Below, one piece after another: positions 44,901 to 58,658 of a DNA stretch of 64,000 nt (the stretch's first letter is position 1; each line of letters begins with the position of its first letter). A program made the position numbers and the translations under genes. The notes under the pieces were generated by a model. The model was given only the letters and a program-made list of their open reading frames with translations, had not been told where the DNA came from and did not search any database. Source of the stretch: Camellia lanceoleosa (lineage: Eukaryota; Streptophyta; Magnoliopsida; Ericales; Theaceae); assembly GCA_025200525.1 (NCBI GenBank), contig CM045762.1, positions 85,516,117-85,580,116 on the forward strand. The letters are read 5' to 3'.

Positions 44901-46809
44901 TGACAATTTGTAACTGATTAGGGCAGGGACACGTGAAGCTCTTATGACATCTAATAATTTTCTCACTATTTTACGTGGAGTTTGACAATTGTTTTTTTAA
45001 GCATTATTTGAGATCAATTAAAAAGTTTTATTTGGGTTGTTTGAAAAGAGTATACAAAAACAAAACCAAAAAAAAAAAAAAAAACTTAGCAATTTTTAAA
45101 TACACCAATTTTTCTAGATTTAAAAAAATAAAAAATTACTAAGAAAACAATGTCAAACCGTCTCTTAAAAAAACTAATCTCTCAGGTTTAATTTTTAAAT
45201 TTTGTTTGAATTTTTTATTTTTAGTGTTTTTTACTTTTAGTAAAACGGTATATATTTTTAATTATTTTTACTTTTTACTTTTTAGATGCACTTAATGTAA
45301 ATATACTAAAAAATTATGTTTGGGAATAAATCTAAAAAATGATTAAATAAAACATAAAAATATGAAGAAGAAAAAAAAACCCACTAAAGATATAAAAAAA
45401 AAATGATCCGAACCCCCTCCAGAGGTGACCCCCACGAGTCCACAACCCCTTTTGGCTCTTGATTGGCCAATTTTTTTATTTTTTATTTTTCTTCTCCTCC
45501 TTCAATCACCAACCCCACATGTGTGGGGGGGGGGGGGGTGGTGGGGGTTGGTGATTGAGGGGGTCTCAATCACAACTGTAAAAAAAAATTAAAAGAAAAT
45601 CAAAAATAGTTCGAGTCTAAAAGACAAACAAAGTGAATGTACTTGGTGATTGCTAAAAAAAAAATTCTTTTTTTACTGTTGAAAATTTTAATTTTTAAAT
45701 TCTTTTATTACTTTTTTTAGTGCAAGACAAACAAACTTTTAATTTTTAATTTTTTTAGTAACTATTTGGGTTTTATTTTTTTGTGATTTTTTTGACTTTT
45801 TTAATTAATGTGTTTGATAAGTTGTTAAAAAGAGTATTCTATCTGTATATATATATATTAAGGAAAAGAGGATTTTTAATCCAAAGATCAGTTTGACTCT
45901 AATTCATATTTCTTCATCAGATTTATATCTTACCCAAAGATATTTTACAAAAATTTAAACTTATAAATCTCAAAACCCAACTTCCATGACATATGAAATT
46001 GGGCAAAAAGATTAAAGAAGAGAAGAAATCCTACAGAGGAATTAAACAAGTGATTTTCACCAATTATACAAGATTTTTCCCATCCTATATAAAAAGAAAC
46101 ACATGTTTGAAATATCATATTGTGTTTTTTTGCTCTCTTTTTTTCTTTTGCAAATTTTTTTTCGTTGTTTTAGTTTTAGTTTATTTTGTGTACTTATTAT
46201 TATTATTTTTTTCCCCACAATCTAAGTTAGTTGTTGAAATTATAATAATGTAGTAGATGCGATTGTGCCTCCAAAATCTACTGTTCATTTTTTAAAAATT
46301 TTATAGGTACAATGTACAGGCAAAAAGTAACAGTGGCAACGAAGGACTAAATGACCAATACAAAGAGTGATATTTTACGATGCAATTGGAGTTCACCCAT
46401 CTTTTTTGAGAAATTTTTTACCAATCGAGAAGAGTAATTGGAAACATTTAGGAGTTTGGAAACTTTGTCCAATCCCATTAATTTTTCATTATATTTTTTC
46501 TTCAATTATATTAATTTATGTGTTCTATTTTGTTTTAATATATGAGGAGGGCACTCAATTTAAATTCAAATATAACTAAACTTAATTATGTAACTCCACA
46601 ACATTTTTGCTTGCATTTTTATTTTTTTTATTTGATATCGTCATGGGTTTAAATTTGTTTCTTTGCATATATGTAGTAAGTACACTATTAAGTAGGTTTT
46701 TAAATAATAGGTTTCTCTTTTGCAGTAAAAAATCTTCTGCACAAAGGGGTATTTCAAGCGAATGAATCTCAAATTCCTCAATAAATATACAAATAAATTA
46801 CTTTGTTTT
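44901..46809. other. AT-rich sequence without recognised genes, with a G-run hairpin
   Basis: Mostly A/T homopolymer-rich. A hairpin at 45502-45558 is the only distinct structure. The short open frames are low-complexity and unsupported. Confidence 0.6.
45502..45558. repeat. Inverted repeat with a long G run in the loop
   Basis: TCAATCACCAACCCC is mirrored by GGGGTTGGTGATTGA. Between them lie CACATGTGTG and an uninterrupted run of about 15 G. The stem is perfect over 15 bp. Confidence 0.9.
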
Positions 46810-48852
46810 TGTAACGCCCTAAAAATTGGGCAGGGTATATCTATTTGTGCAACAAAACCCACCTGATAGATAAACACATATATATAGCTAACTATTCCAC
46901 ACATCCATTTCCATTAAATCCCAAATGCCAAATACATGACGTTCACATCTCAATGCCCCAGTTCCAATCCCAAGTATGCATTTTACAACAAGTATGAAAT
47001 GGAAGCCAAACAGATAATAAGTGCCCTACAAGCTTACAAATTTATCCAAGAATATTATTAGTTACACAAAATGGAATTTCAACTCAACGCAAATACAGTC
47101 CTGGGCTTACATTCAGCAAATAACAATAAAACAAAAATGAAGCCTCAGCTTCGAGTCCTCCCAAGTCAATGCCTTGGCGAAGGCATAACACTTGTACCTG
47201 AAATGGTTTCCCTTATAGGGTGAGCCACAGCCTAGTAGAGATATATTACATAACATATGAACCATGACAAGACTAAAGAGAAGTATGCTCATGCCATGCT
47301 CATGATAAAATGGTTTAGCTCTCTTTTTATAAAGTATGCAATGCTGAGATGCAACAACAGATATAAAGTCATTTCCATTTTAAACTATATCTGTTACATG
47401 AATACAGGCTTTGTGAATCTCTAGATGAGTGTCTGCAAGTAGCCCCTAATGCATTACCACTGTCATTTTTACCAGTAAATTGGCAGGCTCGATACCTAAC
47501 TGCGTGGTTCCACACCCCTACCCAGATTCACCAAGTATTCATCTTTTCGCAAATAGATACATTTCCAAACATTTCTAAAAAATAGATACATTTCCAATTA
47601 AATGAATGTAATGCAATGTCCAATGCAACAAATGATAAATGTGGTTTGATTTACCTAAGTCTCATCCATTTCTACAACAATCATGGCTATCCTCCACTAA
47701 TAACCCAAAACAAATATTTCTAAACAGATATTTAAACAATTAAATTCCAAAAATTTTGACAAATACAATCTATTCCACATCTCATCAAGTATGAACAACT
47801 ACACTATTTTTCATATCACAATCACATCCGGTAACCTGTCAAGGTCTATTTCTAACCGTGTTGGTTTTATTTCAACAGATACATTAAGTAAAATAATACC
47901 GTTAATGCCCAAGAAAATCTCATTTTCTTTCCAAACTCATTCTCCAAGCATTATTCAACTATGATATCCTATTTTGATCAAAAACCCCAAAAGTTAAATG
48001 TAATTCCTTTATTTTCTTTAAACATGCTCTTTTGGTCGCAAAATGTTAAAAATTTCAAAACCGATCGAATCGAAATTTGTTTTTGTTCAAATTTAAAACA
48101 TAGCTCTTTTATAACCTTACAAACATATTCCAAGTTTACACTTTCACAATTTGGGCATCAATTCTTTATTTTTCTCAAAATTTCTCTTTTAAGCAAATAA
48201 ATTAGAAATTTTTCAAAAATTCTAATTAAATTATATACAACTCTAAGCTCCATATAATCAAGTAAAAGTACATAAAGAAGTGTAGGAAAAATCCCTACCT
48301 CGAGCCAAGAAGCTTTCAAATTTTTCGACAACAGAAATTAAATTTTTTTGAAGCCAAACGACGCCTTTTCCGCCCTCTACGTTTTGATCCAAAGCATTAA
48401 GGGTCAAAAATGACTTATACTAGATCAAACCCATGAAAAACCAACATTGAAACCCTTTCTCTTTTCTTTCTCATGACAAGAACTCCAAGAACTCTCAAAA
48501 GTTGAATAAAAATCATTTTGGTTACTTTTATAGATATTTCCTAAACAAATATCTAACTATATATATATATATATATGTATATAAATTTAAAAATACATTT
48601 CAAAATCTTTAATTACAAAAGTGAATATAATATTTTCTCACCAAAAATATATTTCGTTTAATGATACACACCATAAATATTCACAACTCTTTTATGGTAA
48701 TAAAATAATAATAATAAAACCATAACAATATTACATGGTTACTAACGGGTCACAATTCAATCAATTGGGTCCAAATGAATGAAGTTTAATAATTTAAAAT
48801 AAATTCCCAACTAAAATTAAAGTATAAATTCAATTTGATTCAACTCATTACA
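46810..48852 (-). mobile_element. Solo LTR, family-2-related Ty3, TSD GTTTT
   Basis: Plus-strand ends are TGTAACGCCC and CTCATTACA. Perfect duplications GTTTT occur at 46805-46809 and 48853-48857. The segment around 47160-47250 (inverse of 'ggctcaccctataaggga' and 'gcttgg') matches the family 2 LTRs in reverse orientation. It lacks the palindrome array. 2043 bp. Confidence 0.9.
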
Positions 48853-48857
48853 GTTTT

Positions 48858-49371
48858 CAACTCATAATAGTTGTTATATATATAACGAAAATCAATTGTA
48901 GATAGGGTCTTTTGGATCCATTTGAAAAATAAAAACTCAAAATACATATTTTTTACTTAATTATTATTTAATAGCTAATTTCAATTACGTTATTGAATGT
49001 CATGTAATTTTTAAACAAATTGAATTCAATATGTAAATAATTCAATAAAGGTTTGATTAATTTCTTATAAACACAATTATTATTGAACTATGTTGTGTTG
49101 AAATTATAAACACATTACATATTTGTAATCAAAATTTTAAAACTTAATTTAAATAAATATATTTTACGTATATAGACAAAAATCATAAGTAAGAAAAAAA
49201 AAATTCTATGATTATTGAATTTTATATTCACATGCATAACATGTGTCACTACCAAAGAAACATTTAAGTCATGTGTGTTCTATGCTTAAGACCTTATTAT
49301 TTAGAAAGAAAAAGTGATGTTATTTTTTTATTTAGTAGCTTCAAAATACAAAAATTATTGAAATTTATAGG
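48858..49371. other. AT-rich spacer, nothing recognised
   Basis: No coding sequence. Its last 65 bp ('gtgat...tttatttagtagcttcaa') are the first of three tandem copies of a segment repeated at 54895 and 55015. Confidence 0.6.
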
Positions 49372-51649
49372 TGTAGACCGCCTGAACTAGCTCCGTGCGT
49401 GAGGGTGTGAATTGGGTTCTTAGCTACTACAGTTCGGACTCCTGTCACGGTTCTGAATCTAATCTCGCAAAGTGCAATGCAAGACTGATAAATCACCAAA
49501 GAGTCCAAATCCGGCAAATCGTTTTGGAAAACTGATTTTAATAAAGAAGTGCCAAACATGGACTGCTTTACCAGATACAGAGTCACCACCTAAATGTTTT
49601 ATTTTGGGAGAAATTTAGAAAACCCTGACTCGTGCCTAAGGCCAGGTGTCCGTCATCACCAAACCTCGGCTCCAGAACTTGGGTACGAGAGGGGAAGGTC
49701 ATGCAATGAGCACCCCCGCTCGCCCGATCAAAGATCGGCCTCTACTGACATGATATGTTGTTTTTGAAAACACATGCGTTCTTATTCTGATTATTAATCT
49801 AACCTTACTACGTGATGCGCACAGCATACAAGTATAGACTAGATCGCCTAAGTTGGAACAAAACATTTCATGTTCATTTATTTGAAAATGGTTTAGAATT
49901 GCTACACGCAAGTAGGCTAAGTCGTGGATTTGCCACCCTCAAGTGAGCTTTAAAAAACATGATTTTGCCACTCTTAAGTGGGCTTAAAACTCACATTTGA
50001 TGAATTGTTCCAATTCAAGTAATCCAACCTTCATCCACAAGCATTCATGCAGTTATATCAGTTAAGCAGTTAACCTCATGGCAAGCATGCTAACATGGCA
50101 ACATACACATCTCATGCAATATGCTAAAGCGTAAACACTCACAGTGTACTCCGAGCCAAAACAGAGAACTAGTTAGAAATCATGCATGATCCTAGTTCAT
50201 GTTAAGATGACTAATGCAACACATGCAAAATGCAGTTAAATAGGCTCAGCTATTCTAAGATGTCATGTGAATGCAACTTGATAACATGTTGTTGAACACG
50301 TATTCAAGTACATGTATTGAAATATAATTCAGTTTGTATGATGCGCCGAGCCCGGTGCATGCGAAACAGATGAATGATGCACGCATGCGAAACATAAGGA
50401 TGCTAATTGAAAAAATGCCCTAAAACTAACCATCGAAAGTTGGTAAATAAAAGGGAGAAAGAAATGGGGATGGGAAGACATGCATCACACACACGTACGC
50501 TTATTACAACAGTTGGCTCTCTCGACGGAGGGTCCGAATAAGAAGCTAACTAGCTAATCTAAGCTAATTAAACTAATTATTACATCACAAAACTAATTAA
50601 CTAACAAGTTAACTAATTAAGTTATTACAACACAAATTGAATAGTTAAGCGCGTTAATTACTTAAGTACAAAACCAAAGCACTAGCTTACTAAACAAAGC
50701 AGCTAAGTAAAGAGGCTAAGTAAAGTAGTAAAGATGAGCCCTTGGGGCAAGAAGCGCATGCATGCTCGGTCGCCTCGTTCAGAAATCCACCGCGATGCCC
50801 CAATTTGCCTCTGTTTTCATTTGTTCTCAGAACACTGCACCAAGCTCCAGATAGCATCTAACTCACCTTGGGGACCCTCAGGAGGGCTACCAACCAATTA
50901 TTGGTGGTGCCAACCACCTGCCAACCACTTATCTTTGCTGCAGACCAGAAAAAGTGGTCGGCCAGCCACTTTTACCGGTTCCGCCGACCGCTTTTTGTCG
51001 CACTCTTCCAGCTTTGTCGCAGAGAACAAGAAGGGGCATGGCAATGTATTTGTAAGATATGTGTGCACAACCACCCTCCCTATCATATCATGATCTCAAG
51101 GGAGTACAGTTCTCGACTCTCGGGCCACCAATCGCGCATCTCGATGCATAATGGCCGAGAAGCAAAGATTGCCCGAATCAACGTAAATGAATGCACAAAT
51201 AAACACATAAAGCCTTGACCTCTATCATGTATGATCAAGAGGGTCGGCGACCGAGAAATGAGGCACGTTTCATCACTTCGAGTATGAAACGTCCCTCGTT
51301 TCTCGTGTTTGGACTAACACCTAATCCAAACAAAATGCAATGCAATGCATGCAAGCAAACAACAACATGGCATACTCAATGCAAACAACAACATAGCATA
51401 CACAATGCAATGTGATATGATCAACCTATTCAATGCTAACGGCATGCATACACAATGCAAAGCAACATAAGCATGCAAACAACATGCAAACAAACATGCT
51501 CAATGGACTTAAACTGAATATGGATAGGCCTCAGCCATGCCAAAAAGAGTGGCCATAATGTTAAAATGATGGCATGAAATGCAAAACAAAGCATGCACAT
51601 GCATTGGCCCATCAACTAGGCCTAAGAGCACAACTCTCAAGAGCGCTCA

Positions 51650-52600
51650 AGAAGTGATAAGCATAGGAGTGTAACAACACGATAAGCTCTGAAATAAGGT
51701 ACGAAATGATGCCAAATCATTCAAACAACACAAGCAAAGCATGCAAGGGTCCTTAAGCATTAAAGCTAGCAAAGAGGACTATACAAAGAGACATGCAACA
51801 CATAGCACAAATGCATGAACCAACCATGGACAGAGCTTAATTAGGTCTAAAAAAAGACCAAAACATACTAAGATGGGAACTCAAAGATCTAAGCATGCAT
51901 GCATACACACTAGGCCACAAACAAGGCAACACTACACAACCCTTAGAGGCACTCAAAGGGTGAAAGAAATGGGAACATGGAAATGCTACATGCTCTGAAA
52001 TAACATGATAAATGATGCCAAATCATGTACATGTCACAAATGAAGCATGCTATGGTGCTCAAAACTCAAAGCTAGCAAGGCCAATTGCACTATGGCTATG
52101 CAATACATGAAGCATATGGCAAATACAACCCAAAACAGTCCTAGAGCATGTTAGAATGATGCTAAAACATGTATGGAAGTAAGCCAAAATATGCTAGCAT
52201 GAAGGGCATGAAGCATGGAATATGCAAGGCCAAAAGGGAGGATTATACTACACCTACTAAGACCAAGCATGAGATGGTTTTGCCAACAAAAATCAGAGTT
52301 ATATCATGGCAAAATAACCCCAAAAACATACTAAAATGAAAGCTCGCAGGCTTAGGCATGAAGGCATACACAATGACTCATTCTCAAGGCATAAGAACCA
52401 ACCTTCCAAAGCATGGAAAGAGTGACAAATGTGAGTGCATGAACATGAAGCATGCACTGAAATCTCATACCAAATGATGCCAAATCATGAAAATAGCTCA
52501 AGCAATACATGCTAGTGGACTCAATACACAAAGCTAACAAGCTAGAATGCACTATAGCTATACAAAGCAAGTCATGCATGACCAAGACAACATAAATCAG
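51650..52600. repeat. Diverged long tandem repeats in the 5.5-kb LTR (3 units)
   Basis: Three units (near 51678, 51988 and 52455) share 'ctctgaaat', 'aaatgatgccaaatcatg' and 'caaagctagcaag', with spacings of about 310 and 470 bp. CATGC-rich throughout. Confidence 0.75.
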
Positions 52601-53919
52601 AGCTAGAGCATGCTAAAACATGAACAAAAGCTTCTTAGAGTCAAGTCAAAATCATGCTAGAATGATGTCCAAAAGCATGATGCATGTTAGGCTAGTTAAT
52701 GGAATTGCACTACAAGTGCATAGAGCATGCATAGGGCCATCAAACCAACCCAAAACAGATCTAAGGCATGTTAAAACAACACCAAAACCCTACTGAGATG
52801 GACTCAAAACATGCTAGAAAGACATGCTACTTCATGAGGCAGGCAAGGCTTGTTTGCAAAATTTAGGCCTAGTTTGGGAAGACTAAATAAGTGCACTTTT
52901 TGACTTTTTATGAAATATGGGTTGGGTTTGAGTTGGGTTTGAAGTGATGTGTTAGAGAGGTGATGTGACTTAAATAAGATGATGTGACTTAAATAGAATA
53001 GTGATTTTTTGACTTTTTGTCTTTTTTCAATCATGCCAAACTTGGCCTTACACTACAAGTGTATAAAGCATACAAGAGATGACAAAACCAAGTCAAAAAA
53101 ATGGTATGTCATGTCAAAACAACCCCAAATACATGCTAAGATGGAGCCAATACAAGCTTTACAAACATGCTCAAACATCAGGCATACAAAGCAAACATGC
53201 AAGACACAAGAAGAGGGGATGACCCTCTCCTATTTGGGACCTCAAAACACCATTTCCACTACTAAAATTCCTCTGAGTTTCAATGGTGAGAAGGCCAAAA
53301 GGAGGTGGTCCCAATAGCTTAAGAGGATAGCACAAAAACAAGGCCAAACAAGGCCTAAGAGGAGGTAGACTACCCCCAACACAAAAGAGACCTTAAACAA
53401 ATATTACAAGCATATAAAATCAGAACTTTTTGTAGTAGAAAGTTAGGCCTAAAACAACATGCAAGTAAGGCCAAAAGCCTAATAAAAAACAAGGGATTAA
53501 GAGGTTAGAAGCGCACCCTTACAGAACCACTTTAGAGCAACAACTCCAGCAGCTTTTTTGGATCAAAACCAGTCCAAAAACTCCAAAACCAACCTCAAAG
53601 TGCCTCAGCTCCAAGAGTATGGTGTTTGAGTGTGTGTTTGTGTGCAATAGTATGATGAAAATGCACTTTCAAGCACAAAAATGAGAAAAAGAGAGAGACA
53701 TAGAGATATATGTGTATTTATAGCTCAAGACAACTTTTCTGAACCTTAGGCATGAGGGAGGAGGCTCCCTTATATAGAAAAACAAAGTTCAAGCTTGTTG
53801 AACACACTTAAGCCTTCAAGCCATCCCTCTATACATGTGTATGGAGGATGCTTTCTGTGCCCAACAGCTGGCATAGCTAGCAAGAAAATATCTCCAGGAA
53901 ACTGAAGGAAAGCTGCCGA

Positions 53920-54760
53920 CTAGTTGAAGTGGTCGGCCAGCTACTTTTACTGGTCGGCTAGCTACTTGTAGTGGTTGGCCGACCACCACAAGTGGTCTCC
54001 TAGGAAATAAAGTGGTCAGCCATGGTGGAAAGGTGGTCTGCACCATGAAAGCAAGCTAATGGCATGGTGAGAGACCAATATTGGTGGTCCAAAGACCAAG
54101 AAAACCAGTTGGCCAACTAGAAAACTAGCTGGCAGGTAGGAAAAGTGGTCTCCAAGGGGAAGAATTGGTCTTCCACCCTTATTCCACCCTCCAAGCAAGG
54201 AAAACAAGGTTTGTACCAAAAACAAACTAAAAAGGATGAAAGACAAGGGTCCGGGGGTCAAGGCGCGCAGCCGAAAGCCCCGAAAACTAGTCTACGAGCA
54301 CCAAAAGCTGTCTACGAGGGAAAAGTAGTCTACAACTACAAAAAGTGGTCTACAAGACCACAGTGTCCCTCTAGGCAAGGTCAACAAGGCATGGTTCAAA
54401 AACCAAGCCAAACGGAGAATGTTAAACGGTTCCGAGACAAGGCGCGCGACCGAAGGCTCCGAAAATCGGAAACTAGTCTCCAAGCAGGAAAAGTGGTCTA
54501 CGACCACAAAAAGGTGGTCTACAAGACCTCTCCCTCTCTCCAGGCAAGGGAAAACAACAAGACAAGGCACTCGGCCAAAAGCTCCGGAAACCGGAAACTA
54601 GCCGACAAAAGGGAAAAGTGGTCTACGACCACAAACAGTGGTCTACGGGCCTCTCTCTCCCCTTCAGGCAAGGTTAGCAAGGCTTGGTCCACAAACCGAG
54701 CCAAGACACAAAGAGTTCAGAGGCCCGGAAGTAAGGCACTCGGCCGAAAACTCTAAAAGT
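53920..54760. repeat. Tandem array with GTGGTC...GACCAC hairpins (4 long units)
   Basis: Units marked by 'caaggcgcgcgaccgaaggc' and variants begin near 54259, 54438, 54564 and 54733 (spacing about 125-180 bp). Each carries a GTGGTCTACGACCAC-like perfect palindrome with a 3-nt loop, and 'aggcaaggt' blocks. The adjoining 53920-54010 segment repeats GTCGGCCAGCTAC-type units. Long open frames here (up to 203 codons) reflect the GC-richer repeats, not genes. Confidence 0.85.
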
Positions 54761-54853
54761 CGAAACGAGCACAAACATGTGCGATCACTGAGCGCTCAAT
54801 CGATGACGTTTGAGTCTTAAGGTCGATCAAAAATGGGGTGTCTACAATAGGTT

Positions 54854-55569
54854 ATTGACACAAAACAAAATTACAATGAAACTAACTAAACATTTTAAAA
54901 GGAAGAGTGATACTTTTTTTTCTTTTTCTTTTTTTTTTTTTTATTTAGTAGTTTAAGAATACAAAGGTTACTGAAATTTATAGATTATTAACACAAAATA
55001 AAATTAAGAAATAAAAAGGTGATCCCTTGATTTTTTTTTTTTTAATTAAGTAACTTTAGAATACAAAAATTGTTAATAATTATTAGTAGTATACAAAAAA
55101 TAGAGTTAAAATTTGTATAATAAGATATAATAAATGTTTTAACTACACGAAATTTAAATTTTAAAAAATTATAGGTGGCATTTAACTCTTATCTAATTTT
55201 TAACTTCCTACACGTCAATTCTTATTTTTCAAGTTTTTTTTTTAACAAATTTTAAAAATTATAGGTGACATTTCACTCATATCTAATTTTAAACTACAAC
55301 CCTCATTTATGCTCCTATTATTAGAGTTATATTAGATTTTTTTTTTCCAGGTTTGTTTTATTTTATTTTTGAATTTTAAAAATTCAACTTGATTTCTTTT
55401 TTTCTTTTTTCTTTTTTTCAATCTTCATTTGATATTTACTGAATTCCTCCCCATCTCATTTTTCTGGATTTATTTAATTTTCTCTTTCTATATTCTTATA
55501 GTTTATTGTCAAATTTAAACTTAATATTTTTTATCTTTATTTTATATTTACAGAATCCACTATTACTCT
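54854..55569. other. Locally tandem-duplicated AT-rich DNA
   Basis: Copies two and three of the segment 'tttagtagtttaagaataca' to 'attaacacaaaataaaatta' lie at about 54895-55010 and 55015-55090; copy one is split by the LTR at 49372. A second pair shares 'aaattataggtggcatttaa' (55165 and 55255). No coding sequence. Confidence 0.7.
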
Positions 55570-56211
55570 TGTAATGCCCCCAAAATTATAAACAATAAAT
55601 TAAATAAGATAAATATGCTTAACACACGATCTTGTCTCGATCAGCCAACTTCCTCAATTAGTACATCATTTCATAGAAGAAGTATACAAACGAAGTGTTC
55701 ACATGCAATACATATTCCCCCTCCTAAAAAGAAGAATCCATAACATGTGTAACTCTACAAAAGTGAAAGAAAAGAACAACAAAATAGATGCCCTGAGGCT
55801 ACAAGTTTTAAGGCTTAAGCCTGGTTAACATCATACAAAAAAAGAGTCTCTTGTCCTCAATACATTCCACTCCTTTAACTAGGCGGGATCATTGCATCTT
55901 TTCCTGCACAAATCCACTAGGGGTGAGCACAAGGCCCAGTAGAGATATCTTAACAAAGTATATATGTTTTAAGCAATCTCATATAGGTGAATGTGATGCC
56001 ATGTCACATTCAAATGCCAAAGTTTTCTATTTCTTTCGAAATCCATGCGATATTTCATTCATAGTTTATTATCTTCATGAAAACCAAATTTAGATAATGG
56101 GGTGGTAAATACAACTCAGGTAATTCCCCATGGCTAGTGTCTGTAAGTAAGCATATCAAGCACTACCAAATCCTACCTTACCGGCTACTAACCGAAGGGC
56201 TTAGGCACCTG

Positions 56212-57347
56212 TGTTGGAAAATTGGTTTTTATAGGCTTATTTTGGGCCAACTTTGAGCCCAAACCTGAGTGGGGTCCACACGTTTTTTTGAGGTGGGTCC
56301 AAAAAGGTGACGCGTTCCTTGTCGTATGGCAAGTCACACGATAAAGACGGTTTGTCAAAACCCTTTATGAGTGAATAGGAAGTTGACGTTGCTTTCGGGT
56401 TTGTGAAATAAGAAATTAAAGAAGTAAATGTGAGTTTTCCTGAAATAGATTGTCCCACATTGAAACTTTAAGAGATCTTATGTGAGTATATAAGCTCTAG
56501 GTGTACAACCTTGGGTTGGGCCCCAAGGGGTACCCTAAGTTTGTAGAAGGGAGGAGTTATGGACAAATGGAACCTTGGCTTATACCACCATACGCATGCG
56601 TACCGCTGCTGTCCGATCGGCTAGCCGAGCCGTGCCAGGTGTCAATGTCGGTGTGGGTCAGGTCTGTTCTAGTATTAATTTTTTTGACAAAATTCTTGCA
56701 GGAAATTATTTGAATTTCAAAATGTGTTTGAAATCAAATTTTTTCTTCAAAAAATTGTGCCACCGAATCCCACTAAATTCCCAACTGTTAAACAAGTTTT
56801 TTAACTTCCAAAAACTGCTAGCAATTACAGATTCAACTGCTAGCAGTTTACAAATTCAAACAGTGACCAGATCTATTCAAATTTCGAATCTGTATCTATT
56901 CAAACTGTGTGCACCTGTTGGTTTCAAAACCAATCTGTTCCAGTTTGAAAACACACCTGTTCGGGTCTATAAAACCAGATCTGTTCTAGCATTTTGGTAT
57001 TCCGAAAATTCATTTTCTTTGCCTTCATTTTGCTCTCTTACATCAACTTATTCTTTATATTATTTTAGGGAAAAATTCAAAGAGTTTAGAACACAGGTTT
57101 TGTTCGCCGAACAAATTGTTTGGAGTGCTACTACAATTTGTGAAGATCATTGTATCTTGGGAGATAGATGCCTTTTATCCGTAAGCACCGTAGCGGGGCG
57201 AATCTATCTTAAGAACAGAGTGTCACACACTCGACTTGATCTTTTAAATATTTATTCAGTTCAGTAAAATAAATTCAGTAAGTAATTTATTTTATTTATT
57301 TGATTTAGTTTCAAGTTTTTTATTTTACACAGAAGATTGTTCCGACA
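56212..57347 (+). mobile_element. Copia-type solo LTR nested in the Ty3 LTR
   Basis: It starts TGTTGGAAAATTGG and ends ATTGTTCCGACA, giving an 8-bp terminal inverted repeat with one mismatch. Flanking duplications ACCTG (56207-56211) and ACCCG (57348-57352) differ at one base. A TATA box, GAGTATATAAGCTC, lies near 56485. It is 1136 bp. The long open frame 56575-57267 shows no known domain and is not supported as a gene. Confidence 0.65.
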
Positions 57348-58446
57348 ACCCGTACACGCGTGTTTCTAGTCTTACACCAAGGATACTTAGGCCAACTTAA
57401 TTTCCAATCTACACCCCTAACCAAACTTACCAAACGTATTTACCCCGAAACATTTTTAAAAATAACAATTGTTTTCTCAAAACAATGAATTTATTTCCGA
57501 GTCAAGATTGTAAGTGGACAATATTTCAAGATAATGCAAATGAATGAAATGAGAAATAATTACATATAAATATCTTCTTTCCACAATATCTCCATAATTC
57601 TTACATTTATTCAAGTAGAGCTTTCATGATTCAATAGTTCTCAAAATCATAGCAAGGTACGAATCCATGTGACATATGACATTTCCTCATATTCACAATC
57701 AACGTCCATTTGTCAATTTTCCAAATTTTCAAACATAAACATCACATATTACTATAATTGTTCAATCGAAATTTCTCATTCCTTCCATGAGTGCCTCAAT
57801 GACATAACACCCTAAGAGGATTTCTTTAATTTCTCAAAAGATTTAACATTAATTTCATGAATATTACACCAATTTCACTTTTTTCCAAATTTCCCAAAAA
57901 TCTAGAGTTTGATCAAAAGAGGGTTTTTTTCCTTCATTTTCAAAATAAGTACAAGCATGCATCCCCAAAGGGTTCATAGTTCACAAAAGGATTTATCTTG
58001 GACCAAATCATGAGAAAAAAGTCATTTCTCTAACATTTTTTTTCTAGGTTCAACCTCTTATAATCCAAACCCAAACTAGAAATCGTAGTGGAATGAACAA
58101 GATATGCTAAAAGCATATATATAACTCAAACAAACATCCCTACCTCAAGACCTTGAGCAGGAAAGTTGAAAAGCTCCGAAATTAATGGCGTTAAAATCCG
58201 ATCTCCACCATACACAACGTAGCTCTTGACGAGCTCTCCAAAATTAATCTCAACGGATGATAAGTGATCAAAGACTAAATGAAGTAGGTAGAGGGTTTTC
58301 TAGTGAGAGATGAGAGAAAAGGGAGTGAGACTTAATGTAGAGAGAGAGTGTGAAGTGAAAAGTGATAGAAAAGTATGTAAGACTCAACTTTTGAAGTGAT
58401 TTAACACAATTTCAGGAGCAGACTGTGGACAGACTGCTCAAGCAAC

Positions 58447-58658
58447 CAAACGTGCACTCGAGCGAACAATTCAAGTTTGAGAGACCACTTGAACGATCAA
58501 ACATGTGCTCGAGCGAAATATACCCACTCCCAGAATCTCCACTCCCCTTTATAAAAGACCGCTCGAGCGATGAAACTTTGCTTGAGCGATGAATGCAAGC
58601 TCTCAAAAGTTCAGACTACAAAACGAGATACTAGAACGTCGATTTCACCGCTCGAGCG
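58447..58658. repeat. CGCTCGAGCG palindrome cluster 8
   Basis: About seven sites (three close to perfect) with 'cccactcccagaatctccac' between them, the same CTCCCAG spacer as the other clusters. CTTTATAAAAG at 58552 lies within the cluster. Confidence 0.85.

Larger units (their letters stand above)
49372..54848 (-). mobile_element. Very large solo LTR (5477 bp), Tat/Ogre-like, TSD ATAGG
   Basis: Plus-strand ends are TGTAGACCGC and GGGGTGTCTACA. Perfect duplications ATAGG lie at 49367-49371 and 54849-54853. Read on the minus strand it starts TGTAGACACCCCATTTTTGA, the usual start of Tat/Ogre-type LTRs, which are known for multi-kilobase lengths. No protein domain, primer site or second LTR copy was seen inside, so a solo LTR is the simplest reading; a non-coding LARD-type element is the alternative. 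It contains two tandem-repeat regions. Confidence 0.8.

Noticed and set aside
54145..54756. 203-codon plus-strand open frame
   Set aside because: It lies in the GTGGTC tandem array of the large LTR, has no known domain, and overlapping frames on both strands are open too, as expected of a GC-richer repeat without stops.
56575..57267. 230-codon plus-strand open frame
   Set aside because: It lies within the copia-type solo LTR; no recognisable domain, and it uses a non-standard or weak start.
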